From: Halichoerus grypus
Taxonomy: Eukaryota > Chordata > Mammalia > Carnivora > Phocidae
Assembly (NCBI RefSeq): GCF_964656455.1
Contig: NC_135718.1
Location: forward strand, 129,749,966-129,813,965
Direction of reading: 5' to 3'
Length of the DNA stretch: 64,000 nucleotides
The notes below the pieces were generated by a model. The model ran no database searches. It was not told where the DNA came from and worked only from the letters and a program-made list of their open reading frames with translations. Positions within the stretch are counted from its first letter, which is position 1. Each line of letters starts with the position of its first letter. The translations under genes were made by a program, and so were the position numbers. Below are positions 35,920-46,900 of this stretch, piece after piece.

Positions 35920-36075
35920 ACATCACACTGGGTCCTCTGAATAATTCTACAAGACAGTTATTATTTGTTCCAGTTTGGAGATGGAGAAACGGAAACCTCC
36001 CTGTGGTCCCACAGCTAGCAGCTAGTAGTATGCGATGGAGCCAGGCTTCAAACACAGGTCTGGGGGGCCACAGAA
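35920..36075 (-). repeat. MIR SINE copy, antisense
   Basis: TTTGGAGATGGAGAAACGGAAACCTCC, CCCACAGCTAGCAGC and GGAGCCAGGCTTCAAACACAGG follow the reverse-complement MIR pattern. Confidence 0.7.
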
Positions 36076-39000
36076 ACCATTTTCTTTTGGCTGTGCCAAG
36101 CAGCACACTTCCCAGCAACGCCGGAGAGGCACCCCCGCCCTCCTTTCTCCCAGAGAGCTGGGGGCCCGAGAGCCTGGGACCTGCCAGGCCGGCCGGGGAG
36201 GGAGGCAGCGTGGGGAGGGGGGCCCCTCCTTCCTGCTTTAGGCCTCTCCCTCCCGCCTTCGCTGAGCTTCTGTTCTGTGCCAGGTTCTCTGAGTATCTGC
36301 AAGCTTCTAATCAAAGCAGGTATTGGGATCTCCATTTACACACGAAGAAATGAAGTTATTGAGAGGTCAAGTCTTTTCTCCAAGTCCAAATCAGCCTTGA
36401 TTTCTTTTGACTAATCTTCCTTGGCCATGACTCAAGGCAAAACCAACTAGAATCCTGTGAGCGGGGAAGACAGTGACAGATCTGTCTGTGCTGGACTGGG
36501 GCCTGGTGTCTGGGGTAGAGGGAGAGCGACGGCGGATCAGCCCGCGGGAAAAGACCTTGCTTTGGGCATCACGGAAGCCTGGCTTCAGCGGGGCCTTGGG
36601 GAAGACGGGGGAAATGCATGGCAAGCCCCTGACTTGGTGCCTACAAGCCAAGCGAGTGCTCTGCCCTTGAATGCTCTTTTGGCCTCTCCTTCCTTTGGTT
36701 CACGTTCGGGGCTATCCCCAAAAGAAGGCCTTTGACAAGCCAGTCAGCCTTGGCTGCAGCATTTCTGCTGTGCGCTGGCCCTGGGCTGGGCCTGGCTGGT
36801 GCAGAAGCCCAGACCCATTCCGCTGTCCAGGACATGGCCTTCGACGTGGTCACTGGGAGACAAGAACAGCACTGCAGGGGCCCCCTTGCACTGTGGGTGG
36901 GCTGGAGACCATATGCAGTCCTAAAGGCAGGAGGGCCCCCAGAGAAGGGACTCCAGGAAACACCTGGTAAACTCCGTTTTACCCAGGACGGTGGGGCAGG
37001 CGTGCATCCCACTGGGAGCCTCAACAGCACTTGCAGTCTATCCCTGCTGTCTTTTCCTGGCCTCTCCTCCTGGCCTGGGAGAAGACTCAGGTGCCTCAGA
37101 GACGTAGGGACAACCACGTGGGGCCATGGATGGGACCATCACAGCTCCAGTCTCTCCCTGGCTCCTTCAGTCTGCTGTGCCCTTGGACCGGGGCACAGCT
37201 CACACTGGCAGTCGGTGGAACTCAGGCCGGATCTGGGCTTCTGGGCCGGAGGTTCCGGGGAGGCTGCCGGCTCTCGCAGGCTGGAGGGCAGACGCTCGGT
37301 TGCTCACAGAGTTTACACTGGCTGGTATCGGCTGCTCTGCCAGGTGAATACCATTTTGGCCTACCCAGCACAGCCCAGGGGCGGGGGGTATTGGCCGGGG
37401 CCCTCTCCTGAGCTGGGCTAGACCAGACCAGCACACGCCCTGGATCGGGTACCCCTGGGGCCCGCAGAGGCTGGAGAGGGTGAGAGGGGCCTCTCAGGAA
37501 AGCTTTTCCCCAAGCCTGTAGCCAGCCCAGCTCCCAGCGCTGAGTAAACATCAGAGATAGGATCGGGCGTAGCCAGGAAGGGTGGCAGGGTGCGGCCTGG
37601 GAGAAGAATGGCAGGATGTGGCAGCGGGGCACCGTTCTGGGCACCCACGCCTCGGGCTATTGTTCGGGGCTGCCTGAGGCTCGTCACCCTCTGGGGCTTT
37701 GAGAGGAAGTGACATTCCCCAGGGACTCAGGCCCTGCCCCACCCCTGCCGTGGGGCTCTCTCACCCTGGCGGTGCCCTTTGGCACCACCCACTCAGCGAG
37801 CCTGGGAGTGGGAGCCTGCAGCAGAGTGTACGTTTGGTGTGGGCCCTGTGGGGAAGTGTGGTCATGGCCCTCCTCGGGGGGTCTGCCTGTCTGCTCAGGC
37901 TGTCTTCCTGTACCCCAGGGTCTGAGTCACCCGTCATGCTCCGATGACTGGAATTTATCTCTATCTTTATCTGCATCTAGATATTTGCGGGGGGAGGGGG
38001 CTGTCGTTATAGAGGGAGGAAGGGCTAAGGGTGAAAACTTCTTTGATTCCAGTCCAGCTGGGCCAGGTCGTTGGCTGATTGGGAGAGGAAGCGGCTGGTG
38101 ATTTGTTTTGGGTAGAAGGGGGCCTGTGCGCGTGCTCCTGTGGGTGGGGGTCGGAGGGCCCAGGAGAGAGTTGGCTGCGGGGAGGAGAAAAGGGAGAGGA
38201 CCGGCACCTGCAGTCAGCTTTGCCCTGAAGAGCCGTGTTCTGAGCTGCTGGTCCTCGGGAGCGCGGGTGCCTCTCTGTGCCTTGCGCTGGGCACAGGGTT
38301 TGGGGGGCCCAGGGCCTCCCTGCCACCAGCTCACAGACTCAAGGCTCTGCCCCATCAGGGGTGAGGATGGCTTGAACCGTCTCCCCCTATGAGGCCTTCA
38401 CCTCTTACGGATGCTCAGGTGAGAGATAAGGCCAAGAGGGAAGGCGGCAGGGGGCCTGGGGAGTGGGCGCCCTAGAAGGGAAGGGTGGGCAGAGCAGGGG
38501 TGCTGATCCGTAGCCCAGCTGGTTTCGTGTCCCCATGCCTCTAGCTCCGAAGCAGGACTGTTGAAACTGGTCCTCCCTGAGCCTCAGTTTCTCCATTTAT
38601 AAAATACGAGTAAGGCTAGGCAAGAGGGAGAAGACTGGGTTCCCAGGAGCACTTCCACCTGGCTGGGCGGCTGACCCCAGTGTCCTGTGGGCTTGTCCTC
38701 TGACCTGGACCTGGGGGGGAGCTGGGGGAGCCCAGTAACTCAGAGCTCCTGTGCGCCCAGGGTCCTTGGGCTTCTAGGCCTCTGGAGAGAGGGGTTAGGT
38801 GTGGTTGCTGACCTCAAACCTCCTGAAAAACCACGTGGGTAAGGGAAGCATGGAGCGTGCTTTTTTGAGGAAAGGGTAAAGGAATGGGAGGGGTTTTTTA
38901 GTCTCGGAAAAGAAGAGACTTCAGGGAAGACTCCAATAGGCTCCAAAAGGTGTGGGAAGTGTTTCTTACCTGTCCCAAGGTAAAGGCAAAGGGAAATGGA

Positions 39001-39117
39001 CTGGCTTTGGTGCTGGGGGGTTTAAGTCGCTCCTAGGAAGAGCTTAGATGGAAGGAAGAGGCGGCTGAGTTCGGGTGGGGGTGGGCCGTGTGCCGCAGAG
39101 AGCAGCTTCTCGTGCGT

Positions 39118-39575
39118 AATAACGCAGACGGTCTGACCTATGACTGTTCAACTTACGGTTTTTTGACTGTATGATGGTCAGGAAGCCATAGGCATTCAGT
39201 AGAAACCATACTCGGAATTTTTATCTTTTCCCCGGGCTGGCGGTTACGCCGTACGGTGCTCCCTCGTGATGGTGGGCGGAGGTGGTTCCCAGGCAGCCAC
39301 GAGACACACAATGACTGTGCCTGTCTTCCACATTCAGGACAGTGTTCGGTAAATTACGTGAGATACTGAACACTTTTATACGATAGGCTTGGTTTAGATG
39401 ATCTTGCCCACCGTAGGCTAGTGTAAGTGTTCGCGTTCAAGGTGGGCTAGGCTAAGCCCGTGCCGTTGGGTGGGTTAGGTGGAGTACATGCATTTTCGGC
39501 TTAATGATATTTTCAACTCACGATGGGTTTTTTGGGACATAACCCCATCATAAGTCGAGGAAGATTTGTAATAGC
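39118..39575. mobile_element. Ancient nonautonomous DNA transposon, Tigger-like
   Basis: I recognise the mammalian repeat text: a TTCAACTTACGGTTTTTTGACTGTATGATGG start, GCATTCAGTAGAAACCATACT, GGTAAATTACGTGAGATACTGAACAC, the GGTGGGCTAGGCTAAGCC centre and the end AACCCCATCATAAGTCGAGGAAG. The two ends are inverted (CCTATGAC versus the complement of GTCATAAG types). The Tigger family assignment is from memory and uncertain. Confidence 0.6.
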
Positions 39576-39639
39576 TGTTGCTTTATTATGTGCCCAGATC
39601 TGCCTTGTGCTATTTTGCCAGACTGTATTATACTCGGAT

Positions 39640-39900
39640 TATTGTATGACTATTTATTGAGCACCTGCTGTGCTCCAGGCTCTGTGCTAGACTCGGGGGC
39701 TACATTGATGAGCAAAAACAGGTATGTTTCCGCAGTGCCCTGGGGTGTGGGGTGTGGGTGGGTTCTCACGCTACTGGGCCAGTCAGAAATTAATGAAGCA
39801 TGTAAAGGTATCTTTACCAACTGTGATAAGTACCCCAAAGGCCAAGTTTATGGTGCCCTAAGAAGGCAAAACAGGCACATATTATAAAGTCTGGAGTGTT
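39640..39900 (-). repeat. L2 fragment, antisense
   Basis: ACTATTTATTGAGCACCTGCTGTGCTCCAGGCTCTGTGCTAGAC is the reverse complement of the L2 3' end. The rest is decayed. Confidence 0.65.
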
Positions 39901-40149
39901 AGTGGAAGACTCATCCCTTCATATTGGGTTTTCTTATTTTACTGAGGAGGAAATGAGTTCAGAGAGGTTAAGTCACTTGCTCCAGATAGCACAGCAATTG
40001 ATTGGACAGAGTTGGCTTTTAGATGTGCCCAGGTCTGTCTCACCCCTGATAACTTTTTCTCTCAACCACCTGACTCTAGGAGCATCCTGGGCTATATGAC
40101 AACTTCATGGATACCCTCTGTTAATTAATCTTCACGGGCACTGGTGAGA

Positions 40150-40300
40150 TAGGGATTCTTATACCCATTATACAAATGAGACCGAAGAAGCTCAGAGTTA
40201 ATTAACGTGCTTAAGGTCACACACATCAGCTGGTGGCAGAGCAGGAATTTGAACCCAGGTTGGGGAACCCAAAACTGGACCACCCACCATCGTCCCCCAA
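40150..40300 (-). repeat. MIR SINE copy, antisense
   Basis: CCCATTATACAAATGAGACCGAAGAAGC, CTTAAGGTCACACAC, GTGGCAGAGCAGGAATTTGAACCCAGG. A similar antisense MIR-like run lies at about 39930-40080. Confidence 0.75.
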
Positions 40301-41029
40301 ATACCCTTGTCCTCCCAGCAGAGCCTGCAGAGGTGAAGTCACCCGTGCAGGGACATGAGCTGCAAAGTGGCAGAGCGGGGACTGCATATCAACTTCGTAC
40401 CTGCCACCTGGTTCTCCGTTCTCTCCTCATTTAGTTTATCACATGCAGCTTTTGCTGTCCACTCAGAGAAAAGAGAGCAGCATGGTTAGGGTCCAGAGCT
40501 TGGCGCTGACCCTCTCCGAGGGACTCCCATCTCTGTGGGCAGGGAAAGGGGCTGCTCTTTGAGCAGGCCTGTGCTCTAGGAACTCGGGAGGGAGGGAAGG
40601 AGCTGCCCAAGGACCCTCTCCCCGCCCCCCCGCCCTGAAACGTGAGACCCTGGGAGGAGCCCCTCAGGTCTAGGCTGTTGCTTCTCCATCAACAAATGGG
40701 TCCCAAGAGACCAACCGAGAGCCAGGGCCCAGTGCCCAAATTTGAGGCAGACGCCTGTGGAAATGGAAGGGGCCTTGTCTGGGCAGCGGGATCTGGCCGG
40801 GTTATTTGGTGGGCACCATGCCCTGGTGAACAGACGGACACCTCCAAGCCAGCTTGGCTGGTCACTAGGAGTCCTTTTCTTTGTTGGGGGCGGGGCGGGG
40901 GCTGTGCCATTGGGAGCCCCAGGAGGCAAGCTCCCCAGTATAAAGATAATCCCCAGTGCCCAGCTGGAGGTACTCTTGGGGGTTAAGTGTGGGTAAAAAG
41001 GCCATCAGAGCTCAAAGGGAGATGTCCTA

Positions 41030-41265
41030 ATGCAGCACTTTCCAACAGAAATACAACTCGAGCCTCATGCGTAATTTTAAATTCTCCAGTAACCACATGA
41101 AGAAGCGTAAAAAGAAACAAGTGAAAACCGTATTTAACTCCATGTATCCAAAACATTGTAATTTCAACATATAATCAATAACCATTTATTAATGAGCTAG
41201 GTTACATTCTGGTTTTCATCCTAAGCCTTGGAAACTGGGGTGCAGTTGACACTTCCATTTGCACG
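41030..41265. repeat. Ancient interspersed repeat, class uncertain
   Basis: GCACTTTCCAACAGAAATACAAC, GTAATTTTAAATTCTCCAGTAACCACATGAAGAAG, AATTTCAACATATAATCAATA and CCTAAGCCTTGGAAA match a repeat type that I recognise from mammalian genomes, probably a DNA transposon remnant. I cannot name the family. Confidence 0.5.
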
Positions 41266-41389
41266 GGAACTGGCCGATTACCGGCTCCGTGACCGCAGGT
41301 GGTGTGTGGCCATGGTGGTGGGCAGTGCAGTCCTAGAGTTAATTAGGGCTGTTAATCACCTCCTCTGCCTTCCCCTTCAGCCCGGGGGG

Positions 41390-42180
41390 GGGGGGGGTGG
41401 ATGGTGGCTCAGCCTGTTGCCCTGGGGACGCAGCGGCCCGGACCACCGGGGCCTCGGGGCCCGCAGACCTCTCCCGTGCGCCCTACTGCGCCGCCGGGGT
41501 CTTGGGCTGCAATGGGAGAAAGGCTTTGAGGTAGGAGCTGGAAGGCCCTGAAGTTGGGGACAGGATGGAGGCGAAAACCCCTTAGGACCCGAGTGGGGAG
41601 TGAGGAGGTGCCCTGGTGGCCTGCCCACGCCCGGCGGAGCGGTGGGTGTGGGACGAGGTGGCGCGGAGCGGCCGGGGATCACAAGCGCACAGGCCCGCAT
41701 TGTTCGCCTGTCACACTTCCTCTGGCTTTATTGCCTTTGTCCAACACCCTATTGTCTGGTTTCCTTTTGTCCCCCTTTCAGCCCCGCTGCCTTTTATTTT
41801 CCAGCCAGCCTGGTTGTTTTCATTTCTTTTGTCTGAAGTTCCTGAGAGGAAGGTTTTATTTTCAGCGGTTTGATTAATTCACAGCTTGAGCCCGGGGTTT
41901 GTTTGTTATGTAATTGCTGCCCTCAGCTTCGGGATAATACCCCCCTCCCCGCCCGCCCCGCCCCTACGCCCCCCACCCCCCACCCCTGCCCGGGGCCTGG
42001 CTGGGCGCCCCTCCCTGTGCCCGGATGGGCCGAGCCGCCCGCTTCCTGGACGCTGGCCAGGCCCCTGCGTGGTGAGAGGGGACCCCGGGGCCGGACCCCG
42101 GAGCCTCTTCTCCCGGGCCAGCGTTCTTCGGGTCCGGTCTGCCCCGCTCTCCTCACCCTGCAGTGCCCGTCCCGGGTCTC
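41390..42180. promoter_or_regulatory. Second CpG-rich block, candidate alternative promoter
   Basis: A GC- and CpG-dense stretch (CGGCCCGGACCACCGGGGCC, GCGCGGAGCGGCCGGGG, later CCCGCCCGCCCCGCCCC) in otherwise CpG-poor intron sequence, 1.6 kb upstream of the first coding exon. It has an AT-rich interruption at 41700-41930. A start site here is possible but unproven. Confidence 0.4.
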
Positions 42181-43256
42181 ATGTCAGTCCCCAGGGCACC
42201 CTGCCCTTTGAAAGTGGCGGGAGAGGTCTGCTGTGGTTTAGATGGCATCAAATCAAATACACCTTATTCAACTATAATGTCCGTTCAGTTGTTTAATGTA
42301 AAATAGTGCACAGGGACTCACTCCTATGTTACAAGAAACATTTTGTTGTAGGGGGTTGACATGAAATACAATATGCTACACCCGCAATTCAGTTTTAAGG
42401 GCTGTTTTGCTATATCTGATTTTTGCCTTACACTCCCCCCCCAAAATGTGATGCCCATGCAAAAATGTTTAAATTTTTATTTAACAGTGCTTCTCAAACT
42501 AGTGGGTATCCGAATCACCTGAAGGGTTTGTTAAAATAGATTCCTGCTCTATCCACGGAGTTTCTGATTTGCAAGTGACCCTTGACTAACTCCCACGCAA
42601 GCCCCCAGGCCATGCTTGGACTGTGGGTCCCTTGTAGGGACTGCATTTCTACGGTGTTCTAACAAGGGGTGTTTTAACAAGGGGTGTTTACTAGTGCCTT
42701 GAAACATTCTAAACAGGTAAATTTTAGCAATTCCTAGTCCTCAGAACTGCCCATTTTACAGATGAGGAGACAGGTGTGGAGAGGTTCAGTAACTTACCTA
42801 AGGTCACGTAGTGGGTGTAGGACCTACGGATACCTAGAACTTGCTGCTGGGTGTCCCCGCTGGTCTTGTCACAGTGACTTTGGATAGGGAGCAGGTGAGC
42901 TGGGGGCCACTGCTGCTTTGGCTGTGAGCCTGGCTTGACCACCAGCACTCGCCCCCCAGGATCCTTAGCTCGCTCAGCTACTCCTGGTGTCCCAGGCAGT
43001 GGTGACAATGACACGGGGGGGGGTGTTGGGGGATGCCGTGATGGGAGCAGTGGGTGCAAAGGCTGCTTACAGCAGGGATTGCAAATGCCTACAGGGGCCA
43101 ATGAGAGACTCTAAATGAGGGACTCTAGCTAGCTGAAGGAAAACATCTTTCTTCAAGCCCTACATCTCAGCCTGTTATTTTCCTACTTTTGGTAGATACA
43201 TGAATATAAAAAACAGTTCACTTTTATCTTTTCTCTAAGAGGAAAAAAAGGATAAA

Positions 43257-43278
43257 TATATATATATATATATATATA
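43257..43278. repeat. (TA)n microsatellite
   Basis: Eleven TA dinucleotides between AAGGATAAA and GGGTAGATG in SOX13 intron 1. Confidence 0.9.
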
Positions 43279-43468
43279 GGGTAGATGACACTTGGTTCCC
43301 CTTTTGGGGGGCAGTAGGGAGTGGTAGGGACTAAGGAAAACTGGCCTGTCCATAAGGAGCACCTGCTACTTAATTCCAGCCAGCTGTTGCCCCAGACCAA
43401 CTTCAAGAGAAGTTCAAATCCAGATTATGTGATGTCTCGTGATTTTTAAATTTTGTTAGCTAGTTACA

Positions 43469-43505
43469 AACACACACACACACACAGATACACACACATA
43501 TATAT
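43469..43505. repeat. (CA)n/(TA)n compound microsatellite
   Basis: ACACACACACACACACAGATACACACACATATATAT in SOX13 intron 1, about 280 bases before exon 2. Confidence 0.85.
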
Positions 43506-43787
43506 GATTTTGACTTTGCTGGGCTCAGAAACTGCCAGTTGAAAATCTCTGCCCTCCTTTGGTGGACCATTCAGCCAACCAGCTCCACCATGGCAGTAGG
43601 CAGGACCTGCTGAAGGCTGGGCCCAGTTGGCTTGTAGACCTTACCATTTAAGAAAAAAAAAAACAGCACAGGACTGAAGAATATTTTTTTATTTTTTTCA
43701 CTGTGGGTTCCAAATAGAAGTTTGCATTTGGTGAGGGTGGAGTTGCCGTATCCACCATCAGTTTCCCTCTGCTCCTTCTCCCTCAGG

Positions 43788-43985
43788 ATGTCCATGAGGA
43801 GCCCTGGCTCTGCCCAGCTGGCCCCGGATGGCGTGGGCACCATGGTGAACTGCACCGTCAAGTCCGAAGGGAAGAAGGAGCCCTGCCATGAGGCCCTCCA
43901 GGGCTCGGCCACCGCAGCTGAACCCCAGCCCGGAGACCCAGCCCGGGCTCCCCAGGACGGTGCTGACTCCCAAGCTCCAGCCCAG
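43788..43985 (+). CDS. SOX13: SOX13 coding exon 2 (residues 1-66)
   Basis: Acceptor CTCCTTCTCCCTCAG ends at 43786. The ATG is the second base of the exon, giving [20 protein letters not shown] at the N-terminus. I end the exon at CAG (43985) before GTGCCC, a weak donor lacking A at +4 and G at +5, because this is the phase-0 choice that joins the DCSSPE frame of exon 3 and best fits the family length. Other donors are possible: GTCCGT at 44015 (out of frame with exon 3) and GTGTCC at 44019 (in frame, adds 11 residues). See the finding on this junction. Confidence 0.85.
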
Positions 43986-46900
43986 GTGCCCGGCACTTTC
44001 CCCGGGGCTCCTGGGTCCGTGTCCCCGCTTTGCCTCCGTAGCCCACACTGACGTGCCGTACCCGGCCTCTCCTTGAGGCTGGGCGGGCACCCACTTACCA
44101 AGCTGGGCAGACGGGAGGCAGCACCCTCTGTCTCTGGGGCAAGACTTTGGTGGGTGGGGAGGGGCTGCCAAGTTCAGTCAGGCCACCTGTCTGAGTGGTA
44201 CGTGGCCTCGGTCCTGTGCTTGCTCACCCGTGTGTGACCAGTCCTTACCTCTGAGGACTAGTTGGAGAGACAGGATACATCTGCTCAAAGTTTATCTACC
44301 ATATGATTTGAGAAAATCAGCCTTATTACCCGAGCCTGAGATCAACCACTGTTAAAGACAATACAATTCCTCATCCTTAAGATGAAGGCGTTCTGAACAT
44401 GAGCAGGAAGGATTCTTGCAGTTCTTAAAAATCCCGATTCCATGCAAGAGCTGCAAAAAGGGTAATATGTAACTAAAACTAAATGAATGAAAATGAGAAT
44501 TTTAGGGCCCTGAGGAAGGATCCAGGCTGGAGGGGCCTGTGGGAGGGGTTAGGGGGTCGGGGTAGTGATGAGGGAGACTTCCTGGAGGAGTAGCACCCGG
44601 AATTAGGCCTTAAAGAATGGAGAGGACTCTGGTGAGGAGAACTGGGGGGGTGGTGTCCTAAGGAGGGGTGGGGGGGGTCCCAGGAGTCACCCACCCAGCT
44701 GCAGATAAGGCTGTGTGCAAGGAAGTGGTGATTCATAGCTCGCTGGCCTCGACTGCAGCCGCGAACCTCATTCACGAGCGGTCACGTCCTTGATCCCAGC
44801 AACAGTCCTGACACGGGAGGTATTAGTATTTCCATTTTCAGAAGAGGGAAGTAAGTCAGGTTCAGAGAAGTTCAGAGTCTCATGTGGGATCAAGCGCCTC
44901 GTGAGTCACTGAGCCGGGACTGAGATCCAGGTCTCTGGTCTGCAAACCTTCTGTGCCTTCGCTATATCCGGCAAAGCCAAAGGTTGGGAAGGTGGGGGGG
45001 GGCCCCCCTACCCGGGGGGCTGGGTGTGCGTCCCCGGGCTACTCAATTCCCCCTGCAGTCTGCCCCCTTCTCTTGAGGGTGACAGTGACATTCAGTGTGT
45101 ATTGTAGGATTGCAGCTCCCCTGAGAGCAATGGGTCCCCGGAACCCAAGAGACCGGGAGCTTCTGAGGCCGCCTCTGGAAGCCAGGAGAAGCTAGACTTC
45201 AACCAACATTTAAAAGAAGGTAAGATTAGTCTAGGGGCGCCTGGGTGGCTCAGTCATTAAGCGTCTGCCTTCGGCTCGGGTCATGATCCCAGGGTCCTGG
45301 GATCGAGCTCCGTATCGGGCTCCCTGCTCAGCGGGGAGTCTGCTGCTCCCTCTGCCCCTCCCCCCACTCATGCTCGCTCTCTCGCTCTTGCTCTCAAATA
45401 AAATCTTGGGGGGAAAAAATAAAAAAGCAGGGTAAGATGTCTGCCCAGGTTGGAGGCGGGCGTGGGGTGGGAGGTGCTAGGACTTTTGCTCTTCATCCCT
45501 TTGGTATCTTCTAGTCGTGCCAGCCATCGAGAAGCTGCTGTCCAGTGACTGGAAGGAGAGGTTTCTGGGAAGGAGCCCTCTGGAAACCAAAGATGTCAAA
45601 GGTGAAGGCCCATGTGGGTAGGCAGGGGAGGATGTCTGAACCCTTTCCCTTCTCCTAGCCGGGCCTTGCGGTCTGGGCCTATACGGCAGTTTGGGGGGCT
45701 CTTAGTCCCCTCCGACCTGGCCTATGCCCTCCTGGCTCCTACCTGGCCCTGGCGGTCAGCACCATCCCTCCCCTGGGGACTGACTGTTCAGTCTGGCCTC
45801 TTGGCAGGAGAGGCCTTGTGGGAATCCCGTTCCACGAGTATGGATTTGGACTCTTTTTTTTTTTTTTTAATAAGATTTTATTTATTTATTTGACAGAGCA
45901 CAAGTAGGCAGAGAGGCAGGCAGAGGGAGAGGGAGAAGCAGGCTCTCTGCTGAGCAGGGAGCCCGATGTGGGGCTCGATCCCAGGACCTCAGGATCATGA
46001 CCTGAGCCAAAGGCAGCCACCTAACCGACTGAGCCACCCAGGCGCCCCTGAATTTGGACTCGTACAGGGACCCTTGTGACCTCAGGCAGGTCACTGCCAC
46101 TTCCCAGATCTAACTGTATCTAACTATATCAAACAAGCTGGACGTGCCCTTTCACTGCTGAAAATTAATTCTAGGCCACCGGGACCTCACTAACTGAATT
46201 CAAGGGCTGCTGCTTGGTTCGTGAGCGTCGCTGTTTTCCCAGTGTGGTCAGTCACACCCCCAGGGGGAGCTTTAAGACCGTGCCAATGCCCAGGCTCCAC
46301 TCCACCTGCTGAATGTGAACCCCAGGGGCTGGGCACTGGGCCTGTGTATTTGTCGAAGGCTCCCTGAGTGATTCTGAGGCGAGTGGCCTGCAGCCTGGCC
46401 CGGCTGCGTCTGTCATGAGCTCAGCGGGAGGGCAGGAAGCAGTGGTCCTTTTGGGAGAGGGCCATGGGCCGGATTCTGGACTAAGCCTTACCTTCATTAT
46501 CTTAGCCTCACGGCACCCCTGTGAAGGGACCGTTCTTGTGCTCATCGATAGACTAAAAAAGACGAAGTGCAGAGAAGTCGGTTACTTGTCCCACAGCCCT
46601 GGGACAGCCTCCTTTGGGATAGTTATCCACGCTGACCCTGCAGCTCGGGGCACTTGAGGACCTCTGAGAAGCGATGTGGGACTGAGATGTGTCCCACTGT
46701 CGGCATTTCCAGGGGCTGGAAGCCTCGGGTGGGGACCTTCTAGGGCAGGTGGTTGTCAGACGGCAAGCAAGCCCCCTCCGGGGCAAGGATCGTGTCTCCA
46801 TCCTCTGTCACTCGGCCCCTAACAGGGGCCTGGGAAGTAGCAATTGCCCAATGAACGTCAGATGGGTGGGTGGAAGCGTGGGTGGACAGATGGACAGAAA

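Larger units (their letters stand above)
11630..43786 (+). other. SOX13 intron 1 (about 32 kb)
   Basis: Bounded by GTAAGT at 11630 and the pyrimidine tract CTCCTTCTCCCTCAG before 43787. No coding exon was recognised inside. Content that I can name: L2, MIR and L1 remnants, CAN-SINEs at 21793, 26926, 31250, 34568 and 35688, a Tigger-like DNA element at 39118, (GT)n tracts at 17080 and 18900, a C20 run at 32517 and a CpG-rich block at 41390-42180. Stretches 15.9-20.2 kb, 23.1-26.5 kb and 36.4-39.1 kb are mostly unique, G-rich sequence. Long first introns of developmental transcription factors often house enhancers, but I cannot identify any by eye. Confidence 0.65.

Noticed and set aside
45085..45107. 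Exon 3 of SOX13 starting earlier at other AG sites (after TTGAG or TTCAG)
   Set aside because: The in-frame codon immediately before GAT is TAG, so any upstream extension would terminate translation.
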